From Pseudomonadota bacterium (GTDB taxonomy: Bacteria > Desulfobacterota > Desulfarculia > Desulfarculales > Desulfarculaceae): a stretch of 24,769 nt of DNA. The stretch spans positions 1-24,769 of the forward strand of contig JAHIQI010000022.1 of the NCBI GenBank assembly GCA_018902755.1, in the 5' to 3' direction. The notes under the pieces are model-generated. The model saw only the letters and a program-made list of their open reading frames with translations. It did not search any database and had not been told where the DNA came from. Below are positions 14,712-22,722 of this stretch, piece by piece (position 1 is the stretch's first letter; every line of letters starts with the position of its first letter). A program made the translations under genes and the position numbers.

Positions 14712-16241
14712 ATGACTGACCAGCATCCCCCGGTCCTGCTGCTGCATCCCGACGACGACATCCTGGTGGCCCTGGGCGACCTGGCCATGGGCACCAGGCT
14801 GGAGGCATACGGCCTCACCTGCGGGGAGGACATTCCCGCCGGGCACAAGGTGGCCCGCCGCGACCTGGCCGCCGGGCAGACGGTGCGCAAGTACGGCCAG
14901 ATCATCGGGGCCGCTTCCCAGGCGGTGGCCGCCGGTGAGCACGTGCATTCCCACAACCTGCTTTTCGAGCAGTTCGCGCGGGACCTGGCCATCGGCAGCG
15001 AGGCCAAGCCCACGGCCTACGTCGCGCCCGAAGAGCAGGCCACCTTCCAGGGCTACCTGCGGGCCGACGGCCGGGCGGCCACCCGCAACTACCTGGGGGT
15101 GCTGGCCACGGTGAACTGCTCGGCCTCGGTGTGCCGCTTCATCGCCGATGCGGTGGGCCCGGAATTGTTGGCCCGCTACCCTCAGGTGGACGGGGTGGTG
15201 GCCCTGGGCCACGGCACCGGCTGCGGCCAATCGGCGGCCAGCACCGGCTTCGACTATTTACAGCGTTGCCTGGCCGGCTACGCCCGCCACCCCAACTTCG
15301 CCGGGGTGCTCTTGGTGGGCCTGGGCTGCGAGGTGAACCAGCTCAGCTCGCTCATGGGGAACATGTCTCTGAACGAAGGGCCGCTGCTCAGGGCCATGAA
15401 CATCCAGGACGCGGGAGGCACCGCCAAGACCGTGGCCTGGGGAGTGGAAATACTAAAGGAAATGTTGCCCGCCGCCGACCGAGCCAGGCGGCAAACCCTG
15501 CCCGCCAGCCATCTCATGCTGGGCCTGGAGTGCGGCGGCTCGGACGCCTACTCGGGCCTCACCGCCAACCCGGCCTTGGGCGCGGCGGCGGATCTCTTGG
15601 TGGCCCACGGCGGCACGGCGATCCTCAGCGAGACGCCCGAGATCTACGGGGCCGAGCACCTGCTCACCCGCCGGGCGGTGAGCCGGGAGGTGGGCGAGAA
15701 GCTGGCCGGGCGCATCCGCTGGTGGGAGGACTACACCAAGCTGCACGGGGCCAGCCTGGACAACAATCCCTCACCGGGCAACAAGGCCGGGGGGCTCACC
15801 ACCATTCTGGAGAAATCCCTGGGCGCGGTGGCCAAGGGCGGCACCACCAATTTGGTGGAGGTGTACGAGTACGCCCGGCCGGTGAGCGCCAAGGGCATGG
15901 TGTTCATGGACACTCCCGGCTATGACATGCCCTCCATCACCGGCATGGTGGCGGGCGGGGCCAACCTGGTGTGCTTCACCACCGGGCGGGGCACGGTGTG
16001 CGGCTCCAAGCCGACGCCGAGCCTCAAGTTGGCCACCAACAGCCGCATGTACGACCGCATGTCCGAGGACATGGACATCAACTGTGGGCTCATCGCCGAC
16101 GGCAAGGCCACGGTGGAGCAAATGGGCCGGGCCGTGTTCGAGCTGGTGCTGGCCATCGCCTCGGGCCAGCCCACCAAGAGCGAGGCCCTGGGTTTCGGCG
16201 ATCAGGAGTTCGTGCCCTGGCAAGTGGGGGCCATGCTGTAA
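14712..16241 (+). CDS. UxaA-family hydro-lyase (altronate/galactarate dehydratase-like, possibly sulfolactate sulfo-lyase-like)
   Basis: 509 residues from ATG 14712; only a weak Shine-Dalgarno is visible. Residues 1 to about 95 resemble an SAF domain; the remainder is the UxaA/GarD catalytic domain, with GHGTGCGQ, GLGCEVNQ, LECGGSDAYSG and a C-terminal INCGLIADG segment whose Cys residues are candidate metal ligands. Known members dehydrate altronate or galactarate, and SuyAB (split SAF and UxaA subunits) cleaves sulfolactate; the fused form here fits the dehydratases better, but the substrate is not decidable. It lies between hypD and hypE in the same direction, with gaps of 48 and 32 bases, so it is probably cotranscribed. 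No uronate genes flank it. No link to hydrogenase maturation is known. Confidence 0.85.
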   Translation: MTDQHPPVLLLHPDDDILVALGDLAMGTRLEAYGLTCGEDIPAGHKVARRDLAAGQTVRKYGQIIGAASQAVAAGEHVHSHNLLFEQFARDLAIGSEAKPTAYVAPEEQATFQGYLRADGRAATRNYLGVLATVNCSASVCRFIADAVGPELLARYPQVDGVVALGHGTGCGQSAASTGFDYLQRCLAGYARHPNFAGVLLVGLGCEVNQLSSLMGNMSLNEGPLLRAMNIQDAGGTAKTVAWGVEILKEMLPAADRARRQTLPASHLMLGLECGGSDAYSGLTANPALGAAADLLVAHGGTAILSETPEIYGAEHLLTRRAVSREVGEKLAGRIRWWEDYTKLHGASLDNNPSPGNKAGGLTTILEKSLGAVAKGGTTNLVEVYEYARPVSAKGMVFMDTPGYDMPSITGMVAGGANLVCFTTGRGTVCGSKPTPSLKLATNSRMYDRMSEDMDINCGLIADGKATVEQMGRAVFELVLAIASGQPTKSEALGFGDQEFVPWQVGAML

Positions 16242-16273
16242 CCACGCCCCACGGGGCAGGCTGGAGATACGAC

Positions 16274-17287
16274 ATGCCCATGGAGGGTAGCATCCTGTTG
16301 GATCACGGGGCCGGGGGCAAGGCCAGCGCCGAGCTGGTGGGCGGCCTGTTCGCCAAGCACCTGGGCAACGAGGTGCTGGGCCAGATGGACGACGCCGCCG
16401 TGTTGCCGCGGCCCACGGGCCGCCTGGCGGTGAGCACCGACAGCTTCGTGGTGGACCCCATCTTTTTCCCTGGCGGGGACATCGGCTCTTTGGCGGTGCA
16501 CGGCACGGTCAACGACGTGGCTATGCGCGGGGCCACGCCCCTGTACCTCACCGTGGGCTTCGTCCTGGAGGAAGGCCTGGCCATCGCCGACCTGGAGCGG
16601 GTGGTGGCCTCCATGGCCGCGGCCGCCAAGGAAGCGGGGGTCAAGGTGGTGGCCGGGGACACCAAGGTGGTGGGCCGGGGCCAGGCGGACAAGCTGTTCA
16701 TCAACACCACCGGCATCGGGGTGATCCCCGAGGGGCTGACCCTGGGCGCGGCCCAGGCCAAGCCCGGCGACGCGGTTTTGGTGTCGGGCACCGTGGGCGA
16801 CCACGGGGTGACCATCATGGCCTCCCGGGAGGGCCTGGGTCTGGACGCGCCCATCGCCTCGGACTCGGCCCCGCTCAATCATTTGGCCGCCGGTCTCATC
16901 AAGGCCTGCCCCGGCCTGCGCACCCTGCGCGACCCCACCCGGGGAGGCCTGGCCACGGCGCTCAACGAGATCGCGGCCCTGAGCGGGATAAGCATCGAGT
17001 TGGACGAGGCGGCCATTCCCATCGACCCGGCCGTGGGCGGGGTGTGCGAGCTGTTGGGCCTGGACCCCCTGTACCTGGCCAACGAGGGCAAGCTGATCTG
17101 CATCGTGGACTCGGAGCAGGCCCCGGCGGCCCTCAACGCCATGCGGGCCGACGCCCACGGCAAGGGCGCGGCGATCATCGGCCGCTGCGGCGGCGAGAGG
17201 GCGGGGCGGGTGTGGATAAACACCAGCGTAGGGGGGCGGCGCATCCTGGACATGCTCTCCGGCGAGCCCTTGCCCCGCATCTGCTGA
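16274..17287 (+). CDS. hypE: Carbamoyl dehydratase HypE
   Basis: 337 residues from ATG 16274 (GGAG upstream; ATG 16280 is an alternative two codons later). PurM-like ATP-binding features are visible: DHGAGGKAS near the N terminus, MDDAAVLP, DTKVVGRGQADKLFINTTGIG-type dimer region, and LRDPTRGGLATALNEIA. The protein ends in PRIC, the invariant C-terminal Cys that HypF carbamoylates and HypE dehydrates to thiocyanate, giving the cyanide ligands. It is the last gene of the operon, separated from hypD by the UxaA-family gene. A hairpin terminator follows. Confidence 0.96.
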   Translation: MPMEGSILLDHGAGGKASAELVGGLFAKHLGNEVLGQMDDAAVLPRPTGRLAVSTDSFVVDPIFFPGGDIGSLAVHGTVNDVAMRGATPLYLTVGFVLEEGLAIADLERVVASMAAAAKEAGVKVVAGDTKVVGRGQADKLFINTTGIGVIPEGLTLGAAQAKPGDAVLVSGTVGDHGVTIMASREGLGLDAPIASDSAPLNHLAAGLIKACPGLRTLRDPTRGGLATALNEIAALSGISIELDEAAIPIDPAVGGVCELLGLDPLYLANEGKLICIVDSEQAPAALNAMRADAHGKGAAIIGRCGGERAGRVWINTSVGGRRILDMLSGEPLPRIC

Positions 17288-17293
17288 AAAGAA

Positions 17294-17317
17294 AGGGGCG
17301 GGGAAAACCCCGCCCCT
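17294..17317. terminator. Hairpin terminator between hypE and queD
   Basis: A 10-bp perfect stem (17294-17303 with 17308-17317) with an AAAA loop. On the minus strand it is followed by a T-rich run (TTCTTTTC), making it a good terminator for queD, which stops at 17345. On the plus strand the tail is GCTTGC, so it is weaker for the hyp operon. Confidence 0.75.
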
Positions 17318-17344
17318 GCTTGCAAGCATGCCGTTGGTTAGAGG

Positions 17345-17713
17345 CTAGCCGCCCAAATAGGTGGCCCGGCTGTCGTCCGACTCCCAGGCCGAGACCGAGT
17401 GCATGCGCACGTGGTCGGGCAGGTCCCGGGCGATGGTCTCGAAAAGATGCTTGGCGATCTGTTCGCTGGAGGGGTTCACCTGGTCGAAGGGCGACACCTC
17501 GTTGAGGTGACAATGGTCCAGCTTGTCCATGGCCTGGTTCATGAGCTTCTTGAGTTCGCCGAAGTCCATTAGCAGGTCGGCCTTGTCCAGCTTTTCGCCT
17601 TCGACCACCACTTCCACCCGCCAGTTGTGGCCGTGCAGGGCCTCGCAGCGGCCCTTGAAGTTGCGCAGGGAATGGGCCGCGGCAAAGCGGCCGGTGACCA
17701 TGAGACGGTACAT
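17345..17713 (-). CDS. queD: 6-carboxytetrahydropterin synthase QueD
   Basis: 122 residues from ATG 17713. Zinc ligands H14 (AAHSL), H27 and H29 (HGHNW), the catalytic C23 (GRCEALHGH), the DFGELKKLM segment, the LDHCHLN catalytic His region and the C-terminal E110 (WESDDSRATY) that holds the pterin are all present. It converts 7,8-dihydroneopterin triphosphate to 6-carboxytetrahydropterin, the second step to queuosine and other 7-deazapurines. Length is the family norm. It follows a zinc-ribbon gene with a 13-base gap and probably shares its promoter. No queC, queE or queF is in the window. Confidence 0.93.
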   Translation of the reverse strand: MYRLMVTGRFAAAHSLRNFKGRCEALHGHNWRVEVVVEGEKLDKADLLMDFGELKKLMNQAMDKLDHCHLNEVSPFDQVNPSSEQIAKHLFETIARDLPDHVRMHSVSAWESDDSRATYLGG

Positions 17714-17726
17714 AAGCCTGACGCCT

Positions 17727-18086
17727 CTACTCGGCCGCGCCGGTGTAGGGCTGGCCGCACTCGGTGCACTTGCCGTCCGGGCCTATGATGCCGATGCAAT
17801 TGCCGTCGCTGCAGGCGGTGCGGTCGCCCAGGTCGCCGAAGTCGATGGCGCCTTCCACCAACTCGTCGTCTCCCTTGAGGGACTCGCCGCACTGGGCGCA
17901 GTAGTTGGCCGACTCGGGGGCGATGTGGCCGCAGGAGGCGCAGGTCAGCAGCTTGGGCGGCTCGCCTTCCGGGGCGGGCAACTGGTGTCCGCAGTTATGG
18001 CAAAAGGCCGCGCCGGTGAGGGCCTTTTGGCCACAGTTAGCGCAGGGCAGGGCGGGTAATTCCTGTTGGCAGTGCGGGCACTCCAT
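17727..18086 (-). CDS. Cys-rich zinc-ribbon protein
   Basis: 119 residues from ATG 18086, preceded by AAGGGAG on the minus strand. Fourteen cysteines are arranged mostly as CxxC knuckles: C3/C6, C15/C18, C29/C32, C49/C52, C63/C66, then C92/C97 and C107/C110. The pattern is a row of about three to four zinc ribbons separated by short Gly/Pro-rich linkers, with an acidic stretch near residues 73-88. There is no membrane segment, so it is probably a cytoplasmic adaptor or metal-binding protein of unknown function. It is the first gene of a two-gene unit with queD. The longer in-frame ORF to 18251 has no start support and would cover the promoter. Confidence 0.8.
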   Translation of the reverse strand: MECPHCQQELPALPCANCGQKALTGAAFCHNCGHQLPAPEGEPPKLLTCASCGHIAPESANYCAQCGESLKGDDELVEGAIDFGDLGDRTACSDGNCIGIIGPDGKCTECGQPYTGAAE

Positions 18087-18156
18087 GCCGGGCTCCCTTG
18101 TTACTGGTAAACTATGAGCTTGTGCGCCACGGTGGGGCGAGGCGCGCCATAGCTGA

Positions 18157-18185
18157 ATTGTGGTGCCCTGGGCGGCTTGTGTCAA
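18157..18185 (-). promoter_or_regulatory. Promoter for the zinc-ribbon/queD operon
   Basis: On the minus strand a perfect TTGACA (18185-18180), a 17-base spacer and CACAAT (18162-18157) form a strong sigma-70 match. Transcription would start near 18150, about 65 bases before ATG 18086. On the plus strand in the same gap, TTGACG at 18210-18215 has only a poor -10 after it. Confidence 0.55.
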
Positions 18186-18301
18186 GTCATTGGGGCGATG
18201 GGCCTTTTCTTGACGCTGAAGCCCAGGCCGTGTTACAGCTTGGCAGTCCATGCCATAGCCCCGCCCGGTAGGGTGGTGTCGAAGTGGGAGGAGTATTTTT
18301 T

Positions 18302-19987
18302 ATGAAGCGCAGCCGTGTATTGTGGCCTGTGATGGCCTTGCTGGCGGTAATGAGCATTTCGTTGACCGCCGGCGTTGCCCGGTCCGCCGGCCCCAACCGC
18401 GTGGTGATCTTGCCCTTCACCGCCAACAGCCAGGAAGACATATCCTTTTTGACCAAGGGTCTGCGGGATATGCTGGCTTCCCGCCTGCCTTGGCAGGACA
18501 AGGTTACCGTGGTGGAGCCGGACCTGGTGGCTCCCCTGCTCAAGAAATTCCCCCCGCCTTATAACGAGACCAAGGCCCGCGAGATCGGCAAGGAGCTTTC
18601 CGCCCAGGTGGTGGTCTACGGCTCCATAACCAAGCTTGGCCAAACCATCAGCGTGGACGCCCGCGTGGTCAAGGTTGATGAGCCGGGCCAGGCCCTGACC
18701 GCCTTTGTGCACGCCAAGGACCTGGACGCGGTGATCCCCCAGATCAACCAGTTCGCCCAGCGCATCAACGCCGAGATATTCAAGCGGCCCGACGCCATCG
18801 CCGCCCAGAACGAGGCCAAGGAGGCCAGCAAGACCGCCGCGGTTGGCGGCTCCACCGGCTCCGGCAACCTGGACAAGCTGCCCGAGAACATCAGCCCCTT
18901 GAACCCCCTGTTCCTCAAGGAGTTGTCGGGCATAGAGAGCGACCGCTACTGGCGCAGCCCCCGCCTCAGGGGCATCATCAACTCGGTGGCGGTCAGCGAC
19001 ATCGACGGTGACGGCAAGAACGAGCTGTTGATCCTGTTCCCCAACTCGATACGTTTCTACCGCCTAACCGGCGGATCCTTCCGCTTGATTTACGAGTTCA
19101 AGAACGGCCCCAAGGGCGACTACCTGTTCGTGGACTGCGCCGACATCGACGGCGACGGCCTGCCCGAGATCTACGTGTCCAACCGCATCTTCAATAGCAC
19201 CGAGAGCTTCGTTTTGGAGTGGCGCGAGGGCGGGCCCCGCATGCGGGAAAAGGGCATCCCTTATTACTTCCGCACCCAGCCCAACCCCCTGGGCAAGGGC
19301 GACTGGCTCTTCGCCCAGGGTTCCGCCGTGGACGCCCCCTTCTGGGGTCCGTTGTACAAGATGCACTACAAGAACGGCAAGCTGGAAACCGAGCGGGAGA
19401 TGAACCTGCCCGAAACGGCCATGATCTTCAACTTCGTGCTGGTCGACCTCAACGCCTCGGGCCGCCTTTACACCGTCCTCATTGGCCCCACCATGCACCT
19501 GAGGGTGTACAACGACAAAAACCAGCAGATGTGGATCAGCGGCGAGACCTACAACGCCTCCAGCAAGTTCCTGGAATACATGGAGTTGCAGGGCACCGAC
19601 TACGAGTCCTCCTGGTGGTATCTCTATAGCCGCCTGTACCTGACCGACCTGAACAAGGACGGCCGCCACGAGATCCTGTGCCTGCAGGTCAAGGGCCGCT
19701 TTGGCATGGTCATGGAGCACACCCGCATGATCTACCAAGGCACCATCTACGGTATGAGCTGGAACGGGCTGTCCATGGTAGAGGATTGGCGCACCCCGCG
19801 CATCCAGGGCGACGTGACCGACTACGTGATCGGCGACGTGGGCAACGTTGGCCGCCCGGCCCTGGTGCTCAGCTTCACCCAGCAGATCTTTGGCGGCATG
19901 GTGAACAAGGGGGTGAGCAACGTTGTTGCCTTTACCCTCAAGCCCTCGGTGTCCAAGAAGAAGGCGCCGGAGAACAAGGGCCTCTAG
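18302..19987 (+). CDS. Exported TolB-like/VCBS (FG-GAP) repeat protein
   Basis: 561 residues from ATG 18302 with GGGAGGAG eight bases upstream. Residues 1-29 are a Sec signal peptide (basic start, hydrophobic core, SAG end). Residues about 33-160 resemble the N-terminal domain of TolB-like/CsgG-like periplasmic proteins (VVILPFT, KGLRDMLASRL, VVYGSITKLG). From about 225 on, beta-propeller-type repeats appear with calcium-binding Asp motifs: DIDGDGKNE (233-241), DIDGDGLPE (281-289) and DLNKDGRHE (near 455). This fits a periplasmic or outer-surface protein with a propeller binding a protein or glycan partner. Monocistronic, ended by a hairpin. I know of no characterised protein with this exact arrangement. 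Confidence 0.85.
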   Translation: MKRSRVLWPVMALLAVMSISLTAGVARSAGPNRVVILPFTANSQEDISFLTKGLRDMLASRLPWQDKVTVVEPDLVAPLLKKFPPPYNETKAREIGKELSAQVVVYGSITKLGQTISVDARVVKVDEPGQALTAFVHAKDLDAVIPQINQFAQRINAEIFKRPDAIAAQNEAKEASKTAAVGGSTGSGNLDKLPENISPLNPLFLKELSGIESDRYWRSPRLRGIINSVAVSDIDGDGKNELLILFPNSIRFYRLTGGSFRLIYEFKNGPKGDYLFVDCADIDGDGLPEIYVSNRIFNSTESFVLEWREGGPRMREKGIPYYFRTQPNPLGKGDWLFAQGSAVDAPFWGPLYKMHYKNGKLETEREMNLPETAMIFNFVLVDLNASGRLYTVLIGPTMHLRVYNDKNQQMWISGETYNASSKFLEYMELQGTDYESSWWYLYSRLYLTDLNKDGRHEILCLQVKGRFGMVMEHTRMIYQGTIYGMSWNGLSMVEDWRTPRIQGDVTDYVIGDVGNVGRPALVLSFTQQIFGGMVNKGVSNVVAFTLKPSVSKKKAPENKGL

Positions 19988-20090
19988 GCCCGGCCCGCGC
20001 CGCCAGGCGGCAGGCTTCACCGCCGGCCAGAGCGGTTCCTCCGGGACTGAAAGAAGCAACCGGGCGTGACCCGGTCGGGATGAAAAGCAG

Positions 20091-20124
20091 AGCCCGGCGC
20101 CTAATGAACGGCGCCGGGCTTTTT
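20091..20124. terminator. Terminator hairpin containing the stop codon of the convergent transpeptidase gene
   Basis: AGCCCGGCGCC (20091-20101) pairs with GGCGCCGGGCT (20110-20120), an 11-bp stem with an eight-base loop, followed by TTTTT. It ends the VCBS gene transcript. The stop codon of the opposing gene (20103-20101) lies at the stem-loop junction, so the right arm encodes the last residues of that protein. A weaker T-rich tail (CTGCTTTTC) exists on the minus strand. Confidence 0.8.
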
Positions 20125-21369
20125 CTCGGCGTAAAGGGGGCTGCGGAAGGCTTCCTTGAGCAGGCGGCGCGCCAGCTTCTTGGGGTTGGCGTAGCGCACC
20201 TTGCCGTGCACCACCAACACCGCCACCGCCAGGGTGCGCCCGGTCTGTGGGTCGCGGCCGTATCCCGCGAACCACTCGAACAGCTCGGTGCGGTCCGGCC
20301 CCCTAATGGTGCCGGTCTTGCCGCCCAACTCCAGGTTCTTGAGCACCTTGTCGCGGTTCAGCCGCTGGAAGGCCTTGCGGGCGGTGCCCATCTCCACGGT
20401 GGCCTCGAACAGGCGCTGCATCTGGTAGCAGGTCTCCGGGCTTATGATGGCCGGGCCCAGGTGGGGCTTGCCCAGGTAGTAGACCATGCCGTCGGAGCGG
20501 GTCAGGCGCTTGACGATGTAGGGCTCGGGCAGGTGGCCTCCGTTGATGAAGGCCGACACCACCAGGGCCGCGTGCAAGGGGCTCATGGTGGTGATGCGGT
20601 TGAAGCCGCTGGCCATCTCGCCCACCCCGTAGGAGTTGGCCGGTTTGACCAGGCAACTGGACTTGAGGGGCAGCTCGAAGGGCATGCGCTTTTCAAAGCC
20701 CAGGGAGTGGGCGTAGCTGGTGAGCATGACCCCGCCCACCTGGAAGATGCCCAGGCGAGCGAAAACCGGGTTGTTGGAGGAGGCGAAGCTTTTGGCCAGG
20801 GAGACCTGCTGGGGACGGTAGCGGGGGGTCTCCTTGAGCTGGAAACGGTACAGGGTGTGGGCCCGGCCCACGAATCCCAGCTGGCTGTCCGCTTCCAGGC
20901 CCGCTTCCTCCAGGGCCGCGGCGGCGGTGACCATCTTGAACAGGCTGGCCGCGGGAGACTTGGAGTCCAGGGCCACCCCTGGGTCCAGGCGGCCGCGGCT
21001 GAGACCGGCCATCACCAGAACCCTACCGCTGCTGGGCTCCACCACCACCATGGCCGCCCGGCGGCTCTTGAGGGGCTTCAGCCAGGCCTCGGCCTGGGCC
21101 TGCAGGAAGGGGTTGATGGTGGGCTCCAGGCGCATGCGGCCCAGCTTGTCGTGCTTTAGCTCCAGGGTGTAGCCGGCGGCCAGGCGGGGCACCCAGCTGC
21201 CGCCCAGCAGGTGGGCCAGTTGGTCCTTGTCCAGGGAAGCGGGCGCGGCCCAAACCGGCGCGGCCGGTAAAAGCGGCAAGGCCAGGGCCAAACAAAGCGC
21301 CGCCACCCGCCAGGGGCGGCAAAGCGATGCCTTCCAGCTAGCCAAGCGCGTTTTCACCTGCGTAATCAT
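20101..21369 (-). CDS. Stand-alone penicillin-binding transpeptidase (PBP2/FtsI-type domain)
   Basis: 422 residues from ATG 21369, which overlaps the serS stop (ATGA). A GTG four codons later is an alternative. Residues about 20-42 are a signal peptide or N-terminal anchor ending AAPVWAAPA. Catalytic motifs of the transpeptidase are intact: S142-x-x-K145 (SLFK), S197-S-N199 and K351-T-G353. There is no GT51 domain and no PBP dimerisation domain; the 60 residues before the catalytic region are short and unassigned. Hence a periplasmic DD-transpeptidase or carboxypeptidase acting on peptidoglycan, or a penicillin-sensing protein; substrate not determinable. It is translationally coupled to serS, an unusual partner. 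Its 3' end lies inside a terminator hairpin. Confidence 0.88.
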   Translation of the reverse strand: MITQVKTRLASWKASLCRPWRVAALCLALALPLLPAAPVWAAPASLDKDQLAHLLGGSWVPRLAAGYTLELKHDKLGRMRLEPTINPFLQAQAEAWLKPLKSRRAAMVVVEPSSGRVLVMAGLSRGRLDPGVALDSKSPAASLFKMVTAAAALEEAGLEADSQLGFVGRAHTLYRFQLKETPRYRPQQVSLAKSFASSNNPVFARLGIFQVGGVMLTSYAHSLGFEKRMPFELPLKSSCLVKPANSYGVGEMASGFNRITTMSPLHAALVVSAFINGGHLPEPYIVKRLTRSDGMVYYLGKPHLGPAIISPETCYQMQRLFEATVEMGTARKAFQRLNRDKVLKNLELGGKTGTIRGPDRTELFEWFAGYGRDPQTGRTLAVAVLVVHGKVRYANPKKLARRLLKEAFRSPLYAEKKPGAVH

Positions 21370-22646
21370 TCCTCCGGGGTGATGACTTGTTTGCCGCCCA
21401 TGTAGGCAACCAGGGCGGCGGGCAGTTTCACCGTGCCGTCGGCCTGCTGGCCGTTTTCCAGAATGGCCACCAGGGTGCGGCCCACGGCTAGGCCCGAACC
21501 GTTCAAGGTGTGCAGCAGGGTGGTGCCCTTGGCGCCCTTTTCCTTGAAGCGCAGCCCCGCCCGCCGGGCCTGGAAATCCTCGAAATTGGAGCAGGAGCTT
21601 ATCTCCCGGTAGCGGTTCTGGCCGGGCAGCCACACCTCCAGGTCGTAGGTCTTGGCCGCCGAGAAGCCCAGGTCGCCGGTGCACAGCACCACCTTCTGGT
21701 AGGGCAGCTCCAGACGGCGCAGGATCTCCTCGGCGTTGGCGGTGAGTTCCTCCAGGTGTTGGTAGCTCTCCTCCGGCCGCACCAGGCGCACCAACTCCAC
21801 CTTGTCAAACTGGTGCTGGCGTATCAGGCCGCGCACGTCCTTGCCGTGGCTGCCCGCCTCGGCCCTAAAGCAGGGGGTGTAGGCGGTGTATTTGAGCGGC
21901 AGGCGCTCGGCCTCCACCACCTGGCCCATGTGCAGGTTGGTCACCGGCACCTCGGCGGTGGGGATGAGCCAGTAGTCGGTGCCCTCCAGCTTGAAAAGGT
22001 CCTCGGCGAACTTGGGCAGCTGGCCGGTGCCGGTCATGGCCTGGCTGTTGACCATGAACGGAGGCAGCACCTCGCGGTAGCCGTGCTCGGTGGTCTGGAT
22101 ATCCAGCATGAAGTTGATCAGCGCCCGCTCCAGCCGGGCTCCGGCCCCCTTGAGCACCACGAAGCGGGCTCCGGTCATGCGGGCGGCGGCCTCGAAGTCG
22201 ATGATGCCCAGGGCCTCGCCGATGTCCCAGTGGTTCAGGGGCTCGAAATCGAACTGAGGCGGCTCGCCCCAGGTCTCCACCACCGGGTTGTCTTCCTCGC
22301 CCTTGCCCACGGGCACCGAGGGGTGGGGCGGGTTGGGAATGGTCATGAGCACCTGCTTGATGCCTTCATCCACCCCGACCAACTCGCCTTCCAGCTCCTT
22401 GATGCGCGCGCCCACCTGCTTCATTTCGGCGTACATGCCCGAAGGGTCGCCGCCTTCGCGCTTTACGCGGCCCACCTCTTGGCTAACCTCGTTGCGCCTA
22501 GCGCGCAGGTTCTCCAGCTCGGGCAGCACCTGGCGGCGCTTGGCGTCCAGGCCCTCGAAACCGGCCATGTCGACCTTGGCCTGCCTCTGGGCCACGGCGG
22601 TTTTTACCAACTCCAGGTTTTCGCGGAGGAATTTGAGATCGAGCAC
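21366..22646 (-). CDS. serS: Seryl-tRNA synthetase
   Basis: 426 residues from GTG 22646-22644, with GGGAGG eight bases upstream; the ORF extends to 22706 but MLDLKFLREN is the conserved SerRS N terminus. Residues about 25-105 are the long antiparallel coiled coil that contacts the tRNASer variable arm. Class II motifs follow: motif 1 around the LERALINFMLD segment, the TAEVPVTN serine-site loop, motif 2 with CFRAEAGSHGKDVRGLIRQHQF, and motif 3 GSGLAVGRTLVAILEN. It charges tRNASer and, in this selenoprotein-encoding genome, would also charge tRNASec with serine as the first step of Sec synthesis. Usual length. Confidence 0.97.
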   Translation of the reverse strand: MLDLKFLRENLELVKTAVAQRQAKVDMAGFEGLDAKRRQVLPELENLRARRNEVSQEVGRVKREGGDPSGMYAEMKQVGARIKELEGELVGVDEGIKQVLMTIPNPPHPSVPVGKGEEDNPVVETWGEPPQFDFEPLNHWDIGEALGIIDFEAAARMTGARFVVLKGAGARLERALINFMLDIQTTEHGYREVLPPFMVNSQAMTGTGQLPKFAEDLFKLEGTDYWLIPTAEVPVTNLHMGQVVEAERLPLKYTAYTPCFRAEAGSHGKDVRGLIRQHQFDKVELVRLVRPEESYQHLEELTANAEEILRRLELPYQKVVLCTGDLGFSAAKTYDLEVWLPGQNRYREISSCSNFEDFQARRAGLRFKEKGAKGTTLLHTLNGSGLAVGRTLVAILENGQQADGTVKLPAALVAYMGGKQVITPEE

Positions 22647-22722
22647 GGGGAAGACCTCCCAAACGGTCCGGCCCGTCATCCTGCCGCCCGATGGGGAGCA
22701 AGACAACCAAGCCTATATTTAT

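Noticed and set aside
13530..14720. A missed hypC near hypF/hypD
   Set aside because: hypF and hypD overlap by four bases and the 48-base gap after hypD is too short; no small frame with an MC-type start was found.
19064..20275. 403-residue minus-strand open frame opposite the VCBS-repeat gene
   Set aside because: Antisense shadow with no start signal; the sense strand has a signal peptide, a strong ribosome binding site and Ca-binding repeats.
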